Shown: positions 42,626 to 53,242 of the stretch, in pieces | Position numbering within the stretch: the stretch's first letter is position 1 | How the letters are laid out: each line of letters opens with the position of its first letter | NCBI GenBank assembly: GCA_946965045.2 | Contig: OX337237.1 | Span: 806,001-870,000, forward strand | DNA: 64,000 bases | Reading direction: 5' to 3' | Source of the DNA: Epithemia pelagica | Taxonomy: Eukaryota > Bacillariophyta > Bacillariophyceae > Surirellales > Surirellaceae | Translations under genes and position numbers: made by a program | The notes under the pieces: generated by a model | Told to the model about the DNA's origin: nothing | The model's input: the letters and a program-made list of their open reading frames with translations, nothing else | The model's database searches: none

Positions 42626-42841
42626 ATGAGCGACTCAACAAACCAAGATCGCCTCTTTTGAGACAAGGAGGAGCTCAAAACAGTTGAGGATGAATTGGAA
42701 GAATTCAATGTAAGCACTGCTCAAAGCATGGTAAAAAACTTTGCGTTGATGAAAAACAAGCTCGTACAAGAACACCTCTCTCGTGCCAAAACCGAAATTG
42801 AACGAGCTACGGATGAATTGGAACGATTCAAGGCAAGCTAA
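42626..42841 (+). pseudogene. Small coiled-coil ORF with an in-frame TGA
   Basis: ATG 42626 encodes MSDSTNQDRLF, then TGA (42659-42661). The same frame continues for 59 codons of charged, heptad-like sequence with an internal repeat (TVEDELEEF..STAQ and AKTEIERATDELERF) before TAA. Upstream and downstream frames are closed. I do not recognise a family. It may be a remnant of a longer coiled-coil gene or a chance frame. The rest of 42421-43164 shows nothing else. Confidence 0.35.
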
Positions 42842-43164
42842 CCTTTCACGTTTGAAAACCAAAGCGATAAACTTGCCTTATTGAAAGAAACTGCTTCTGA
42901 ATCGGTCTTTAACCTAGTTCGTCTATGACTCCCTGACAAAACTTATGTAGATTAAGATCACATATATCAAATTGACATGGATCTGTTACACTCGCAGTGA
43001 AAGGATGCCGTAGACCATGGATCTGCAAGAAGGACTTTGGTGAGTTAGCATCACTAGCAAGAACATTTTAAAGCGACCGAAAATATGGATGAGTCGCATT
43101 ATGAATCATTGTCAGCGACCGCATCAGAACCACATAATATTTTCTCCATTGTTTTTTCTCGACC

Positions 43165-46100
43165 ATGGCGAGCAAGCGCACAGCATCCTCGAATCATGCC
43201 GCCGCCACCTCACCCTTCAAGAGGCTCAAGGCCAAGGTGGGAAAGAAGGCTCCCAAGGCACTGAATGCAACAGATACCAATTTCCGTTCGGCATCCATTC
43301 ACATTCAAAATCAGGAAACTGGCTTGCAACAACAAGAACAAAAGGCTGCTGGCCGGGTCCTGGCGAGTAGTCGAGGTCGTTTGTTGACGGAACTATTAAG
43401 TCAAATGCATCATCCAGCCGCTGCAGTACGAATGTCGGCCATGAAAGGCGTTCAAGATATCGTTCAACAAAACGGAAGCAACAGTCCTACTATTTCATCC
43501 AATTTGTCACTCTTTATTTCCGCCATTGGCAAGGCATCAGTGGAAGAGGAAGACCAGGATATACGACTGATTGGTCTTGAGGTATTTCAAAAGCTCTTGA
43601 AAGTACTTTCCCATCCTGCAATCTGGAAACCCTTTATGCCCCTAACCTTGGCATTTCTCCAGTCGGCTCTCAATAGCCTCGATCGAGACACCCGCAAAGA
43701 TGGCTTACAATACCTTCATTCGTTGGCTCGTACCGTACCACTGAATGTGGCCACGGTGATAACCATTCTTCCTGCCATTGTACGAATGTGGGATGACATG
43801 GCCTTTCTGCCGCAAGGTGAAGGACAAGGGGGCAAGAAACAAAACCACAAAAAGAGGAACAAGAAGCAAACACAAACTCAACAACAAAGCAAAGGAAATG
43901 AAGGATTCAAGAGTAAACGGTTTCCCTTGCTAGATTGTCTAGATATCCTCTTGACTGGAATTGGCGTGGACGATTCCAGTCAGTCTTCCAGTCATGGTAG
44001 AGACCTGGCATTGGCATTGCCCACCATGACGTTGGTGTCTGGTGCAGCATCCAAAAATGCTCTCTTCTTTTACTCCTTGCACAGGGAAACCAACCGCAGT
44101 AGCCATGACGCTTTGAGTAAAACTCTTGAGTCCATGACAGAATTGCCATCCTTTTCATCCTTGTCGTCGTCGCATGGGAACTACAACCACCAACCAACAC
44201 GGGCAATACTGCGCGGTGAGGCATTTTTGGATCTCGACTGCGCTCACAATCTGCTGGTCAAGTTTCGTGATACATTGATTGAACTGCAGCAAACACCCTG
44301 CTACGTCACTCTTCATCTCTTGGCCAAGGTGTTGGAATTGTTTTGGCACGTGTTTGGAACGCAGCTCGTCTCGGACTCGATGGCCACGAAATCCAAAGAA
44401 CCAAAAGGTACTAATACGATTGGCGCTGTAATGGAAACAATTCGAAAACTTTGCATGGAAAATTTTCCTGTTCAATCATTGTCTGCGGCATCGACGAATG
44501 GTGCCATGTTGGAGTCATTGAATGGACAATTGTGTTTGACTCTTGTACTTGTCACACACGCAGTCGATGAGTTGACGACACCTTTCACGAATGCACACAA
44601 CAGGAATCAGCAGAAACAACAACAACAACAACAATCTTCCGAAGGGTCGTCCACCAAATGGTTGAAACCAGTGGTTCAATATCTTTGCGATCGTCTCACC
44701 GACAAGAGTCTTGTGCGTCCTGGCAACGAAGAATCGCGACAGGCCATTCTCAAGGTACTACAAAAGTTACTTAAGGACGCACACTACTGCAAGATTCTCC
44801 AAGCCAATCCACGATTGGAAAAGAAGCTTGTTCAGGCATTTATGGGAAGTATCATGCCTCAGAGCGGTGCTCTTGCCCATGGGTCCACGGAGCGTTCTCG
44901 GCAGACGAGGTTGATTTCGGTCGAAATCATGACAACCATACTGGAACGATCTAAGCATTGTCTCAGACCCGACGAGGCAGCCTCCGTGGGAGATATCATG
45001 TTTCAAATCACCACAGCATTGTCGGACATTTTGGTCGTCTTGGGAGCTGACGATTTGGACTCAAGTGCCAAGGTGTTGTCCTCCTTGAGTCTCATTTTTC
45101 GTCGATTTCCATCCAGCGACGAAATGAACAATCACAAGGACAATGCTTTCGCCAAGGGCGTTGTTTCAGTCACATCCAAACTGCGACTTACGATCGACGC
45201 CATTGTGGATCCTGAAGGAATCACTGACAAGAATGGGACCAAACATTCCATCTTTGAATCTTATTCAGAACCAATGCAACGAAGTCTCCTCAATTTACTT
45301 GCCACACTTCAATCTCCAACGGAACATACATGTTCTCATTTGAGCGATATTTGTGCACGAGCCAATCTGACAATCATACCAGACAAGGTTTCACCAAATG
45401 TCTGCTTTTATGTGGTTCAAGTGATATTCGACATTCGCAAAACCATACCAATGCAGCAGTTTCTGGGTTTTCTCGTCGACTGTACCGGAGTGACTCGAGC
45501 ATCCTTACCCGACGATGCCAATACTACTGTTCCAGATAGTCGGATGGATCGGTTCGACCGGGGTGTGAAGGCGGTGACAAAGTCCCTTGTCTGTTGTGGC
45601 GTCCACAATGTCACGCCCATGATGATCCCATTGCTGCAGCTGTTCCTCGAAAACGACACTTCATCCAGCGCCACTTTGACACAAGCGCTAGTGCGACAGA
45701 GATTTGCCTTTTCGGTCATGGCCGAATTTGCTCACACTCTTCGAAAAAATGGTCGATGCGAGTCGCTGCTTCCACTACTGACGAGTGAATTGGAAGGCAA
45801 GATCCCTGTACGTATTTTAGAAGTCTTGCAGAAACCCGGAACGTACAATGATCATGGCAAAGTCAAACCGCAAACCATGACTCCAATTACAGCGCTACTT
45901 CGGACGGAACCATCCTTGATGGCCAAAGTGTTTCAGTATATCATTGACAATATTTTGTCGGTAGAGGAAGAGATACATCAGCGAAACATTCTGACCTGGC
46001 TTGTAGAGCAAGATCGGTTGATCGCATCACTCCCCGTTGCAAAGGTTCACGAGTTAATGGATAGCACAAAGGAGGTTCAGGCTGCAACATCGTCTTCACA

Positions 46101-46170
46101 AATGTCGAATCTCTTTGAGCAGTTGACTGTTGTTCTCGGACTCGCCATGTCTGGAACACAAAAGCAGTGA
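43165..46170 (+). CDS. Pre-rRNA-processing protein IPI1 / TEX10 homologue
   Basis: Single exon, 1001 aa, ATG in good context (ACCATGG). The N-terminal basic region followed by NATDTNFRSASIHI matches the family hallmark (Asn-Ala-Thr-x-Thr-x-Phe-x-Ser-x-x-Ile). Helical HEAT-like repeats follow, including LLSQMHHPAAAVRMSAMKG and the dyad of IRLIGLEVFQKLL. A Lys/Gln-rich insert lies near 225-250. IPI1 in yeast and TEX10 in animals form the Rix1 complex needed for ITS2 processing and pre-60S maturation in the nucleolus. The protein is longer than yeast IPI1 and close to TEX10 in size. It ends 292 bp before the convergent MCM9 stop. Confidence 0.85.
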   Translation: MASKRTASSNHAAATSPFKRLKAKVGKKAPKALNATDTNFRSASIHIQNQETGLQQQEQKAAGRVLASSRGRLLTELLSQMHHPAAAVRMSAMKGVQDIVQQNGSNSPTISSNLSLFISAIGKASVEEEDQDIRLIGLEVFQKLLKVLSHPAIWKPFMPLTLAFLQSALNSLDRDTRKDGLQYLHSLARTVPLNVATVITILPAIVRMWDDMAFLPQGEGQGGKKQNHKKRNKKQTQTQQQSKGNEGFKSKRFPLLDCLDILLTGIGVDDSSQSSSHGRDLALALPTMTLVSGAASKNALFFYSLHRETNRSSHDALSKTLESMTELPSFSSLSSSHGNYNHQPTRAILRGEAFLDLDCAHNLLVKFRDTLIELQQTPCYVTLHLLAKVLELFWHVFGTQLVSDSMATKSKEPKGTNTIGAVMETIRKLCMENFPVQSLSAASTNGAMLESLNGQLCLTLVLVTHAVDELTTPFTNAHNRNQQKQQQQQQSSEGSSTKWLKPVVQYLCDRLTDKSLVRPGNEESRQAILKVLQKLLKDAHYCKILQANPRLEKKLVQAFMGSIMPQSGALAHGSTERSRQTRLISVEIMTTILERSKHCLRPDEAASVGDIMFQITTALSDILVVLGADDLDSSAKVLSSLSLIFRRFPSSDEMNNHKDNAFAKGVVSVTSKLRLTIDAIVDPEGITDKNGTKHSIFESYSEPMQRSLLNLLATLQSPTEHTCSHLSDICARANLTIIPDKVSPNVCFYVVQVIFDIRKTIPMQQFLGFLVDCTGVTRASLPDDANTTVPDSRMDRFDRGVKAVTKSLVCCGVHNVTPMMIPLLQLFLENDTSSSATLTQALVRQRFAFSVMAEFAHTLRKNGRCESLLPLLTSELEGKIPVRILEVLQKPGTYNDHGKVKPQTMTPITALLRTEPSLMAKVFQYIIDNILSVEEEIHQRNILTWLVEQDRLIASLPVAKVHELMDSTKEVQAATSSSQMSNLFEQLTVVLGLAMSGTQKQ

Positions 46171-46461
46171 TGGAACAACACGGTTTGATTTACTGCTTTG
46201 ATGCGAGTGTACATTGGATCCGGAGTAATTGACCTTAATTTGTACAGGATTCGATCCAATCCACCGAAAGGTGGAGAAGCGAGTCAGCTTTGGTAATATG
46301 ATTTTTTCGTCAGAAGCAATGATGAACGTGGTCATTTCCGTGCACATGTCACAGTGGTATAACGGCAATGAGAGAGGTTATCCTTGTTGGTGGTAAAGAA
46401 CAGATCAAATATCGAACTCGCACAGCACAATGATGACGAAACGTTTTTGGAGTTTACAAAC
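46171..46461. other. Short convergent spacer
   Basis: 291 bp between the stops of the IPI1/TEX10 (+) and MCM9 (-) genes. No feature seen. Confidence 0.5.
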
Positions 46462-49400
46462 CTAATCTGGTCGTCGTCGTTGCCGTGTGGAAGTGGGGTG
46501 CTGTGAGGCAGTGTCATGCACAGCTTGTGAATAATGTGTACGGCCATAATGGTCTTGTACTTGTGTGAGTGTCACAATCGGTTCTTCGTACGGTGGTGGC
46601 ATGGTTTGATGCGAATCATGGGATCCATCCCACAACGAAGGACCAGCAGGTGGTGGTGGTGGTGGCATGGAATGCATAGTGTATGGCTGGCCCTCCAAAT
46701 AATCGGCCCAGCCTTGATCTTGATGCTCATCCGGCTGCGTTCGATGTTGAAGTTCGGCTTGAGCTTGGCTCTGTCGTTCCGGAGACATGTAGTGGAGCAT
46801 ATTGTACCGTTTCAAAATGTGGAATTCAAAACAACACAGTTCCAAATCGGGTTGCGTCGAAAAATCCACATTCATGGGATCCTGGTACAAGGATTCGTGT
46901 TGTACATTGTGGTTGGTGGATCCACCACCAGGATAGGATGACGACGACGTGGAGGGACAATCAAAGCCACCATAGCAAAAGGCGGAACATTCCATGACTC
47001 GAATGACCGCCACCGCATCGAGCAGTAACACGTGGTCGCGAAACAAGAGTCGTGCATGGGCCTGGGAGAGACGAATCAGAGATTCCAAAAACCGGACCGT
47101 CACGGGAATGGTGCGACTTTGGGATCCTCGACACGCTTCGTAATGACGTTCCAGCAATAAGGCGGCTTCGTCACTCAGAACCGGAAAGAGCGTGTCCCGG
47201 ACAATGGAAATATACGCCCGCAACTTTTCCATGGACCAGGGTTCGGGGACAAAGGGTGATGACATGGAACTTCCATCTCCATTGGACTGTGGTAGCAGTG
47301 GAGTCCCATCATCCGAGGGGCCTGTTCCTTGAATGGCTTGGTTGAGCAGATAGGTGGTGATATTGTCGTCTCGTGTCGCATCGGACGAATCGACCAGCTT
47401 GAGAATGATATCAAATCTGGACAAGAGTGGTGTACCGAGACCAGTATTGACCGACAAACTACATTGGTTATCATACAGGCAATCGCGTGGATTCATGACG
47501 GCAATAATGGTGGCGCGACAATTGAGTTTGCATACAATACCAGCCTTGGCTACGGACAAGTGTTGTTGTTCCATGGCTTCATGAATCGTTAACCGATCTT
47601 GATCTCGGATACATCCAAATTCATCAATACAACACACGCCTTGATCGGCCAAGACGAGGGCACCGGCTTCCAAGGCAAATTCGCCACTGCTCCCATGTCG
47701 TACGGCGGCGCAGGTCAAGCCGGCCGAGGTGGTTCCCACTCCCGTCGTGAGAACGGCACGAGGACTCAGGGCGGCGGCAAACCGCAAAAATTGAGACTTG
47801 CCCGTTCCCGGATCTCCCACCAATAACAAATGAGATTGCGACCGCCGACGTGTATAGACTTGGGCATTGGAACGATGGTTTGGTGTTTGACGAGGTGCCG
47901 TGGGAAGGTGATTGGTCATTTGACTGGAATGTTCTTGTTGGTGATGTTGTTGCTGTGATGGTGGCTGCGCATCGTCTTCCACACCCGTACGAGTGGTGTT
48001 GGTGTTGTGGCGCCGACGTTTGGGTGGCTGGTTGTTATTGTCGTTGGCGTACAGGCTGTTGTAATCGAGTCCTGGTTCTTGAGACAAGGATGAATGGTTC
48101 TTGGGATGACGTCGTGGAATGACAAACAAGTCTTGGTGTTGTTGATGTTGTTGTTGTTGGTCGGTTTCTCTTGTATTTTCCTTATCCTCCGTCATTCCAT
48201 CAATAATAGGGTCGGTCTCTTGCATTATGTTGTCTATATTGCTATTGTGCGAAGAGTCGGACGACACTCCCCCAATCAATGTCAAGAGCAAGGCCAATTT
48301 AATCATGGGCAAACCGTACAGTTTGGGACAAACGGCCCGACAAATAAAATCACGAGCCGCAATGGGACGAGGGACTTGCAGTTGCCAATACCGTTCAAAT
48401 TCGGCTTGATAACGTTTGGTATCTTCGGTATGGGCATGATTGGTTGCCACGGCCGTGATCGAGGAGGAGGACGACGACGCGCCTGCGGTCGAGGAGGCTC
48501 GAGGATCGTCACTCAAAACCAGAATGGAATGCGCCAAGAGGGCCAATCCAATGTCGGGTTCGGGGACGTTGCGGACACTGGGAGGAGGACCCTGCGCTTG
48601 TTGTTGCTTGCCATTGTGCTTGTGGCTGCCACGACGAGGATTCATGGAATGGGTGGCCACATCGGAGTGCCATTGGGCCAACAAACTCCCGACAATCACG
48701 ACTTGATCGCCGGGTTGACAGGTATCGACCAAATCGTGTTGCAATTTGACCACGAGCGATCGAGGAATGTGTCCCAATTCTTGGTTCGAGCTATTGTTGT
48801 TGTGGTGGTTGGACGATTCTTGAATTTTGAGTTCTTGATAATCGGTATGAATGGACCCGACACTGGGATCCAAGGCGACCAAATTGGTACCACGGCAGGG
48901 TACTTTGGTCGGTGGTGCATTTGGAGTAGTTGTATTGGTGGTGGTGGTCCACAGGGGACAAACCTCGGGGGGTGTCAAGGCATTGTTGACATGTCCGAGA
49001 TTGGCATGGACGACAAAGGTTTTGCCGCATCCACAACTCGAACTGTCTTGTTTCTTTTTTGTTTTCCAACCTCCTCTTCGGCCACCGCCACCACCGTTGC
49101 TCGAGTCGGTGTTGTTGTTACCGCTCGTATTCTTCTTGGTATTATTCGTATTGGTGGGTTGACAGAGATAGGTGCGGGTGGATTCGTACATTTGAATGGG
49201 AGAGGCCCGTACGACGGTACCGGCGACTTGCCACATTTGACCAACATCGCGCGCTTGCAATCGCGACAGGGACGATTTGAAGCGGGAGGGTGGCAATTGG
49301 ACCAATCGCGCATGCAACCGGGTCGTATTATTTGGATTGCTGGTACTGGTGGTAGTGGATGGATGGTGGGTGCCGGACAATCCCCCCTTGACGGACGCGG

Positions 49401-50363
49401 TGGCCCAATTCACGGGTGGACCATCCTCCTCCTCAGTATCCTCATTGGTGTTGTTGTTGTTGTTGTTGGTGCCAGAGGTTTGTTGTTCCTGACGCTTTTG
49501 GTCCAATAAATCTTGCTGAGCTCGCACCAAGGCCTTTTCCAAGACGGGTACCAAGGTTGCTATATATTCGTCGTAATCACCGTCATCATCATCAGTATAT
49601 TATGCAATGGAGTATCGGATGGGAAATCGTACCGAATCGCAACATTAGGTAGTAGTAGAGAGTAATAGAATAGAACGAACCAAACGAAAACAAGATGGAG
49701 GTGTGAGCCATTCTTGCCATTTTGTACCAAAACGACACACACAAACATACATACGGGCCACTGACGGTCCAGTCCAACGAATCGGTTCCAGTCGAAAAAA
49801 ACTCTTTCGTTTTTTTATTCGAACCAGAAACCGCGACACCAAAACCTGCCGGCACAACCACCACAAGAACTCGAACGACTCCTACTCCAAACGAACGAAT
49901 AAACAAACGAATCGTACTGTTGTGTATACGTACCCGGATATCGGAGCAGCAAATCGCCCAAGACGGGATGATGTTGCAAGATATCGTAGGATCGGACTTG
50001 AATGGAATAATCACGCGTGGTGGTGGGTTGCCGCAACAAGTGGAACACGGCTTGGCGAATCGTGGGACAAGCGAGGCACGTTTCATAAAACGAATCTTCC
50101 ACGTGACTGGGACTGCCCAAATCCTTGTACGACGCCTGTTGCAAAACGGGACCCGTCCAACCACTTGTCGTGTCGTTGTTGTTCTCGGGAGGACGCGTTG
50201 AAAAGGAGGAGGGTTGTGGTGGCCCTTGGATTCCACCCATCACCGGATGGCGACAAGAACGAGGATAATCTTCATCTTCGTCTTCCTCTTCCTCGTTTCC
50301 ATAATCGTTCATGGCAGGATCGTCGTCATAGTCCGAAGGAGGACCGTCTGAAAAGTGGTCCAT
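46462..50363 (-). CDS. MCM9: DNA helicase MCM9
   Basis: Exon 1 50363-49934, intron 49933-49560 (GTACGT..ATAG, 374 bp), exon 2 49559-46462; joined in frame as RYP|ATLVPVLEKAL, 1175 aa. The acidic N-terminus is followed by the MCM N-terminal domain with a CxC..C zinc-binding region (CGCGKTFVVHANL, PEVCP) and DYQELKIQE, typical of MCM8/9. The AAA+ core has Walker A GDPGTGKSQF (about 725), VLTTGVGTTSAGLT, Walker B CCIDEF, sensor 1 VMNPRD and arginine finger LLSRFD. The wording TGVGTTSAGLT, LADQGVCCIDEFGCI and VAKAGIVCKLN fits MCM9 rather than MCM2-7. MCM9 pairs with MCM8 in homologous recombination and mismatch repair. About 130 low-complexity residues (Gln, Asn, His) are inserted between KLALLLTLIGG and LLLVGDPGTGKS, and more lie in the N-terminal domain. 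The C-terminal part ends with basic RRRRPD. Confidence 0.93.
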
Positions 50364-51016
50364 TTTGTTTGCTGTTGACTTCTTGTTGGCCGGCGGATAT
50401 GGTCGTCGTCATTGGCGCCAAAAGGGAGGACCAAAAAAGTTCGTGCCGAGAGGGTGAAAGGGTTCGTGAGTTGGATGGCATGTCGGCTGGATGGCATGTG
50501 GGCTTCATGCGTCATGTGTGACACCCAACTTCTTCTTCCGGAAGATTCTCGATTGGGACAATGACTGCGACAATTCTCTTGTTCGCAAACGAGCCCTATA
50601 GAACGTGATCGATCGGTTTCTCTTGTTCGATCCTCGTCGAACGAACCCCCGAGGAGGTCTTCCACGGGCGGACGGGGTTTCTGTTGGATGGTCGCAGGTT
50701 GTGCCGCCGGCAACAAAACACAACGTACAAAACACTTTTGCACTTTGCACTTTGCACCCACACAAGCGATATACCAAAATGGCATAGAACCGACAGTACA
50801 TACGATACCCAAAGAACCCAAGGATCGAGTGAACCAAACCAGCTCTCTCTCTTGTCGGTGTTTGGGTGAGAGAGTGTCTTTGCCCAGAACTACCACCAAT
50901 ATAACTCTCAAGCGAACAACAACCACAACAACAAGACCACGAGTCCATCCTCTCATTCCAAACAAGACTTCCAACCACACAAACAAACATCCAACACGAA
51001 CCACCACCACACAACC
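50364..51016. promoter_or_regulatory. Divergent promoter region between MCM9 and the LURP-one-like gene
   Basis: 653 bp separate the two start codons in head-to-head orientation. No coding potential is supported; long minus frames here lack domains. Core elements were not identified. Confidence 0.45.
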
Positions 51017-51929
51017 ATGGGAAACACATTGGCTCGCCAATTTCAAGACGCGCCCTTGGGACAGGGTCATTTGACGTCGACGCAGGCCGCTCGTCAAACC
51101 GCCTTGGTACCCGATGCCGTCGTCTTGCATACCTATTCGCCCCGGACCTTGTGGGTCCACAAACAGGCCAAATCATCGTCCAATAGGCATCGCATTCGAT
51201 TTGTCCATGCCGAAACGTCCAATCTCCTCTTTGTCAACAGCACTACCACCACCAGTAATTCCATGACCACCACGACCACCAAGGATTTCAAGGGTCAATT
51301 GCTCTTTGTCACCAAGGCTCCCCACAAGGATTTGCGCGTCATTTACAAGGTCCTAGAACAACCGGCAGCACCGGAAGGAACGGCACCGTCCGAAGCATCG
51401 TCCTCGAATATGGAAGACGAACCCGATCATGCCAATCCCAATCACAACAATCACAAAAAGCAACCAGACGACTACCAAGATGGATGGACCCCCGTGGCCA
51501 AGATTGAAATTGATCACGTGGCAGCCTGTTTGACCGCCTTTCTCAGTGTCAAACGAGACACTCCTCCAAAAGGCCAAACTCCCACACCCCAAGAAACCAA
51601 CCACGAGAACCACGACGAGTGCGTCGTCGGGTTCCGTCGCTTCCAATGCATCCTCGTCGTCCAAGAATTCTCACAAAAAGGCCAAATCATCCTCCCCCAA
51701 ATCACAACCCGACCACCAGAATGACTTATTGTATGTCGATGTCTACAAGGCGGTCAAAATTCCCACCGTCCCCTACGGTGTCATGGTCGTGGATTTGACC
51801 ACGGGACAAGTCGTGGGCAAATCCGAACTCGACACGACCAAAAACAAGTGTCCCAAATTACTGGTCGCACCCGGGGCCGATGCCACGGCCGTGGCGGCCT
51901 TGACGTGTGTCTTGCATGGTGAATTGTGA
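51017..51929 (+). CDS. Tubby-C/LURP-one-like protein, N-myristoylation motif, one frame break
   Basis: ATG 51017 starts MGNTLARQF, a good N-myristoylation signal. Frame 1 continues with a beta-rich region (VLHTYSPRTLWVHKQ, HRIRFVHAETSNLLFV, DLRVIYKVL, WTPVAKIEIDHVAACLTAFL). From about 51546-51600 the +1 frame takes over with a Ser/Lys-rich linker and the C-terminal strands DLLYVDVYKAVKIPTVPYGV, GQVVGKSEL and KLLVAPGADATAVAALTCVL. The last resembles the buried C-terminal helix of the tubby/LURP-one/scramblase fold. The shift needs one extra base and lies near CCAAAAGGCC; no plausible intron is seen. It may be a sequencing error or a real mutation. If joined, the protein has about 300 aa. Such proteins bind phosphoinositides or act at membranes in other groups; here that is inference. 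Confidence 0.62.
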
Positions 51930-52221
51930 AACAAAAAGCAAAAAGCAACCAACCACACGAAACGTGTGACCACAATAAAGGAAGAAGAAAGTAGAGGACA
52001 GATTGGAACAACCCCACATCGTAACCAAAGCAAACAAGCCAACCATCACAAACCACACACACACCAACCAAAACTCGCCAGGAGGAGAGACAACGCCAAC
52101 ACACACAGACACTCTAGAAACTCCCACCACACAAGACAAACACCAGATGGACCAAAACTCGCCAGGAGGAGACAAGAGCAATCACAAAACGAAACTACAA
52201 AGGACCATTACCATGACCAAG
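51930..52221. other. 3' flank with short repeats
   Basis: CAAAACTCGCCAGGAGGAGA occurs twice (about 52068 and 52152) in an ACA-rich, C/A-biased strand. No gene seen. Confidence 0.5.
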
Positions 52222-52640
52222 TGTGTGTGTGCATTCTCCATTTGGCAAAAAGCTAGTGTTGCGAAAAAGAAGAAGAAGAAGAGAAACACCCTCCAAAGCC
52301 CAAAAGAGCGTTTGTGTACACTGTTCATCCTGACGGCTACAAACCACACACGCGCAAACACACACACAAGAAACCATGGACCGAAACGAGACAGGAGCAA
52401 GCAAAAGAAGAATCTTGTGTGTGTGTCTCGTAACCAACGAAACGTGTGCACCGTTCCGACGAGAAAGTAGAAAGGATAACCACCACCACCAATGGGTTAC
52501 ACACACATGCGGACATGTGTGTGTGTGTGTGTGTGTGCATTCTTCATTGGCAAAAAGCTAGTGTTGCGAAAATGAAGAAAAAAAGGAAGAAACACCCTCC
52601 ACAGCCCCAGGAGCTTTTGTGTACACTGTTCATCCGGACG
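52222..52640. repeat. Two diverged copies of a 115-120-bp block, offset about 295 bp, with a (GT)n tract
   Basis: GCATTCT(C/T)CATT..GGCAAAAAGCTAGTGTTGCGAAAA, an A/G-rich tract, ACACCCTCCA(A/C)AGCCC and TTTGTGTACACTGTTCATCC appear in the same order at 52228-52335 and 52537-52638. A (TG)n microsatellite precedes the second copy (about 52515-52538) and a short one precedes the first. Confidence 0.85.
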
Positions 52641-53242
52641 ATTCTCTCCATTCTTATGTTTGATGGGGGTGTAGGTTTTATTTGGTTTGTGGAATCTCAG
52701 AGAGGCACGCAAGAAGAAGAATGGGCCCAATGTCGAATAATAGAGTGTAGTATGGGATTGGTGGAAGCGAGAGCACACCACGTTTCCGACCATTACAGTT
52801 ACGGGAGAAACGACGACGACGACCACCAAGACGCACCAAGAACGACGACAAGTGTCTCCTATTTCTACTGTATCTACCTCTCTACTAGAGTATGATGATG
52901 GAGAGAATCTATACACAAATTGGACGGAAATATCTCCCAGATAGGATAGGTTTCCTTCGAATGTCCCTTCTTCTTTCACTGAAGGTAGCCCCATCCTCTT
53001 GACAAACAGAGAGAGAATCGTAAGGCTCCTACTTCTTAACCCGGATATAGGTAGCACTGCTCGACAGAGGCCGCCCGTCGACCGTATATCACAAAAGGCC
53101 TCATCTCCAGGTTTTGATGTGAACTCCACACTTGAGTGGAGGCGCTGGCCAGCCAGCTTTTGTATTCGAATCCCCACGTGAAGTATCACTCTTGACAACG
53201 AGACTACGAAACAACCCTCCTTCGTAGCCATAGCGACTTACC
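52641..53242. other. No gene recognised; upstream of the HicA-like gene
   Basis: Short frames only; should contain the promoter of the gene at 53243. Confidence 0.4.

Noticed and set aside
48094-49509. 471-codon plus-strand frame antisense to MCM9
   Set aside because: It is the mirror of conserved MCM9 codons and has no recognisable protein features; long antisense frames are common opposite biased codons.
50309-51160. Long minus-strand frame upstream of MCM9 exon 1
   Set aside because: It overlaps the start of MCM9 in a different frame and the 5' end of the plus-strand LURP-one-like gene; no domain. The MCM9 start at 50363 leads directly into the MCM N-terminal domain.
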